Shown here: piece after piece, positions 62,300-64,000 of the stretch
Numbering within the stretch: position 1 is the first letter of the stretch
Layout: every line of letters begins with the position of its first letter
From: Pelagihabitans sp947500445
GTDB lineage: Bacteria > Bacteroidota > Bacteroidia > Flavobacteriales > Flavobacteriaceae
Direction of reading: 5' to 3'
Assembly (NCBI RefSeq): GCF_050589625.1
Contig: NZ_JBNGOP010000007.1
Location: forward strand, 62,001-126,000
DNA: 64,000 nucleotides
The notes under the pieces: generated by a model
What the model saw: the letters and a program-made list of their open reading frames with translations, nothing else
Told to the model about the DNA's origin: nothing
Database searches by the model: none
Made by a program: the position numbers and the translations under genes

Positions 62300-63892
62300 T
62301 TGTTACGACTTCTAGACCGATATATTCTATCGAGGTTTTTATTCAATTTTTTCAGTTCGTTCGTGATATTGATGTTCATCTTTATCTTTCAAACGATCTG
62401 GTTGTTTATCGACGATTTGGCCGGTAAAGGCTTGGATATCATCATTATTGGAAAATTTCTGTTTTACCTGATGCCCAACCTCACGGAAAAGGTACTTCCC
62501 CTTACCGTATTGTTATCGTCCATCCTCACCTTTGGCACCTTTGCCGAAAACTATGAATTTGCCGCCATGAAGGCCTCGGGCATCTCCCTTCAGCGGGCCA
62601 TGTTAAGCTTGATCGTTTTTGTATTGTTTTTGGGCGGCGTTACCTTCTATTTTGCGAACAGTGTTATCCCGGCATCGGAACAAAAAATTTACAACATGCG
62701 GCGAAATATCGCCAAGGTCAAACCTGCCGCCGCAATCGAAGAAGGCGTTTTTAGCGATTTTGAGGGAATGAGCATCAAGGTCGATGAAAAGTTTGGGGAG
62801 AAAGACCGCTTTTTAAGAAATGTCATCATCCATCAAAAAACGGCCTCTAACGTTAACAATACTGTAATAAAGGCAAAGACCGGGGAGCTGGTCAGTAGCG
62901 AACGTTCCGATTTGATCCAACTGGTATTGAACGATGGGCATTACTACCGCGATGTTCAGGCCAAAGACAATAAAAAGAAACGAAAATATCCTTTTGCCAA
63001 AGCCGATTTTGAGGTGTACCGCATCAATATAGAGATTCCGGAGATGAATCAGGATATGGAAGAAGAAAGGGATATCAGCACCGATAAAATGAAAAACGTT
63101 GGGCGATTGATCAAGGATATCGATTCTCTAAAAAACGATAACCTCCGTATCGTGGGAGCGTTTTCCAAGAATATCGTGAACAGAATGGGCGGTTTTGTTC
63201 CTTTGAATACTACCGACACTATAGCGAATAGAAGCCCAAAAATCGATCAGATGCCGGCCCAGATGTCCGTAGTACAACAGGAACAGATGAAGGCCATGGA
63301 AGAAGATGAGGGTGATACCCCTATCACCGCTCCTATCGCTGAGATTGCCGCAAAGGACTCCGTTTTAAAACAGCCTAAAATTTCTAAGGACTCATTGGCC
63401 AAAATAACAAATGTTTTGGACCTTTTTCAGGATTGGCAACGGGTACAGGTGATGAATGCCGCCAGAAACGGGGCCTCAAGTATTTTGAGTTCCGTACAAG
63501 GAAAAAAAGAGGAGATGCAAAAACGCTATAAAATATACAACATGCATATTTTATCGTTACATAAAAAGTATGCCTTGGCGTTATCCTGTATCGTGCTCTT
63601 TTTTGTCGGTGCGCCCTTGGGGGCCATTATTAGAAAAGGGGGCGTTGGCCTTCCTATGGTAATCGCTATCATCTTGTTTTTGATCTATTATTTTGTCGGT
63701 GTTTTTGCGGGCAATTATTCAAAGGAAAATAACATTCACCCTATCCTTGGCGCCTGGTTGTCGACCTTAATTATGTTACCTTTGGGCATCTTTTTAACCA
63801 AACGTGCCACGGCCGATAAAGGGATGATGAACTTTAGTGCGGTTACCGATTTTTTCAAAAAACTATTTAAAAGAAAAACAGCTACTACATGA
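62300..63892 (+). CDS. LptF/LptG-family (YjgP/YjgQ) permease
   Basis: 530 aa. Three membrane helices at each end flank a periplasmic jellyroll domain, enlarged here by a variable insertion (about residues 240-380). N-terminus LLDRYILSRFLFNFFSSFVI, then FYLMPNLTEKVLPLTVLLSSILTFG and YEFAAMKASGISLQRAML, the diagnostic YjgP/YjgQ stretch. C-terminus VGAPLGAIIRKGGVGLPMVIA. It is the membrane part of the LPS-exporting ABC transporter LptBFGC. It starts with TTG 62300, one base after the lolA stop, and its stop overlaps ribB as ATGA. Confidence 0.93.
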   Translation: MLRLLDRYILSRFLFNFFSSFVILMFIFIFQTIWLFIDDLAGKGLDIIIIGKFLFYLMPNLTEKVLPLTVLLSSILTFGTFAENYEFAAMKASGISLQRAMLSLIVFVLFLGGVTFYFANSVIPASEQKIYNMRRNIAKVKPAAAIEEGVFSDFEGMSIKVDEKFGEKDRFLRNVIIHQKTASNVNNTVIKAKTGELVSSERSDLIQLVLNDGHYYRDVQAKDNKKKRKYPFAKADFEVYRINIEIPEMNQDMEEERDISTDKMKNVGRLIKDIDSLKNDNLRIVGAFSKNIVNRMGGFVPLNTTDTIANRSPKIDQMPAQMSVVQQEQMKAMEEDEGDTPITAPIAEIAAKDSVLKQPKISKDSLAKITNVLDLFQDWQRVQVMNAARNGASSILSSVQGKKEEMQKRYKIYNMHILSLHKKYALALSCIVLFFVGAPLGAIIRKGGVGLPMVIAIILFLIYYFVGVFAGNYSKENNIHPILGAWLSTLIMLPLGIFLTKRATADKGMMNFSAVTDFFKKLFKRKTATT

Positions 63893-64000
63893 CAACTGCC
63901 ATGGAGAAGAACATAAAACTGAATACCATTTCCGAAGCCATTGCCGATATTGCAGAAGGCAAGGTGATTATTGTGGTCGATGATGAGAACCGCGAAAACG
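63889..64000 (+). CDS. ribB: 3,4-dihydroxy-2-butanone 4-phosphate synthase (5' end only)
   Basis: ATG 63889 overlaps the permease stop (ATGA). The 37 visible residues contain TISEAIADIAEGKVIIVVDDENREN, the N-terminal signature of RibB/RibBA, including the acidic DDENREN metal-binding segment. It makes the four-carbon unit of riboflavin. Whether a GTP cyclohydrolase II domain (RibA) follows lies beyond the window. Confidence 0.95.
   Translation, partial: MTTAMEKNIKLNTISEAIADIAEGKVIIVVDDENREN

Noticed and set aside
1..64000. tRNA, rRNA, insertion sequence, prophage, integrase or CRISPR array
   Set aside because: Searched by eye; no cloverleaf, transposase, integrase or spaced repeat array was found.

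Overview
The window looks like a chromosome segment of a marine Flavobacteriaceae bacterium (Bacteroidota). The reasons are: a short RpoD lacking region 1.1; promoter-like -7 elements of the form TAnnTTTG; type IX secretion/gliding-type proteins (PorP/SprF, a PD40 propeller, a GldL-related protein); menaquinone synthesis (MenB); and the Flavobacteria-typical order diacylglycerol kinase - ftsK - lolA - lptF/G-like - ribB at the right end. No rRNA, tRNA, insertion sequence, prophage or CRISPR array was recognised.

Layout. 1-7.8 kb: the 3' end of a beta-lactamase-fold hydrolase, then leftward genes for MenB, a glycosyltransferase, an SF2 helicase and a three-gene operon (FAD oxidoreductase, DUF6155-like, 2-hydroxyacid dehydrogenase), with remains of a small frameshifted gene upstream. 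8.0-8.9 kb: rpoD. 8.97-19.9 kb: a leftward block of hybrid histidine kinase, response regulator, a large membrane-anchored HEAT protein with a repeat-bearing acidic linker, a processive GT2 synthase, an LtaS/sulfatase-type membrane protein with a TPR tail and a YaiO-type outer-membrane barrel. It looks like a signal-controlled exopolysaccharide synthesis, modification and export system. Two tandem paralogous microproteins of about 33 aa lie at its distal end, back to back with rpoD. 20-33 kb: dipeptidase, DUF72, a LolA-like protein, a 1008-aa BNR/sortilin-type propeller, DUF2461, cysE-cysM, a non-canonical Nramp, a DUF559-like protein and a GldL-related protein. 33-37.6 kb: a secreted Ig-like protein, then PD40 and PorP/SprF-SPOR, an envelope pair of the type IX secretion/gliding kind. 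37.6-42.8 kb: an accessory stretch with a gene-poor 1.1 kb, a LuxR-type regulator whose phospho-acceptor Asp is Glu, a TIR-TM-DUF1566 protein, a secreted protein split at a T7 run, and an AT-rich coiled-coil membrane protein. 42.9-64 kb: mostly conserved housekeeping genes: yifB/comM, penicillin acylase, a five-gene operon (FMN reductase, pabB-like, lipase, tilS, dsbD), an acyltransferase-like membrane protein, CDGSH, lpd, nhaC, tpx, dgkA, ftsK, lolA, lptF/G-like and the start of ribB.

The most notable items are the two DLNEIL microproteins, whose shared core differs mainly by synonymous codons, and the polysaccharide-type operon beside them. After these come the TIR-DUF1566 fusion, the secreted gene broken exactly at an in-phase U_UUU_UUU heptamer, the Nramp homologue without metal-ligand side chains, and the Asp-to-Glu response regulator. 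All names rest on motif recognition by eye; no database search was run.
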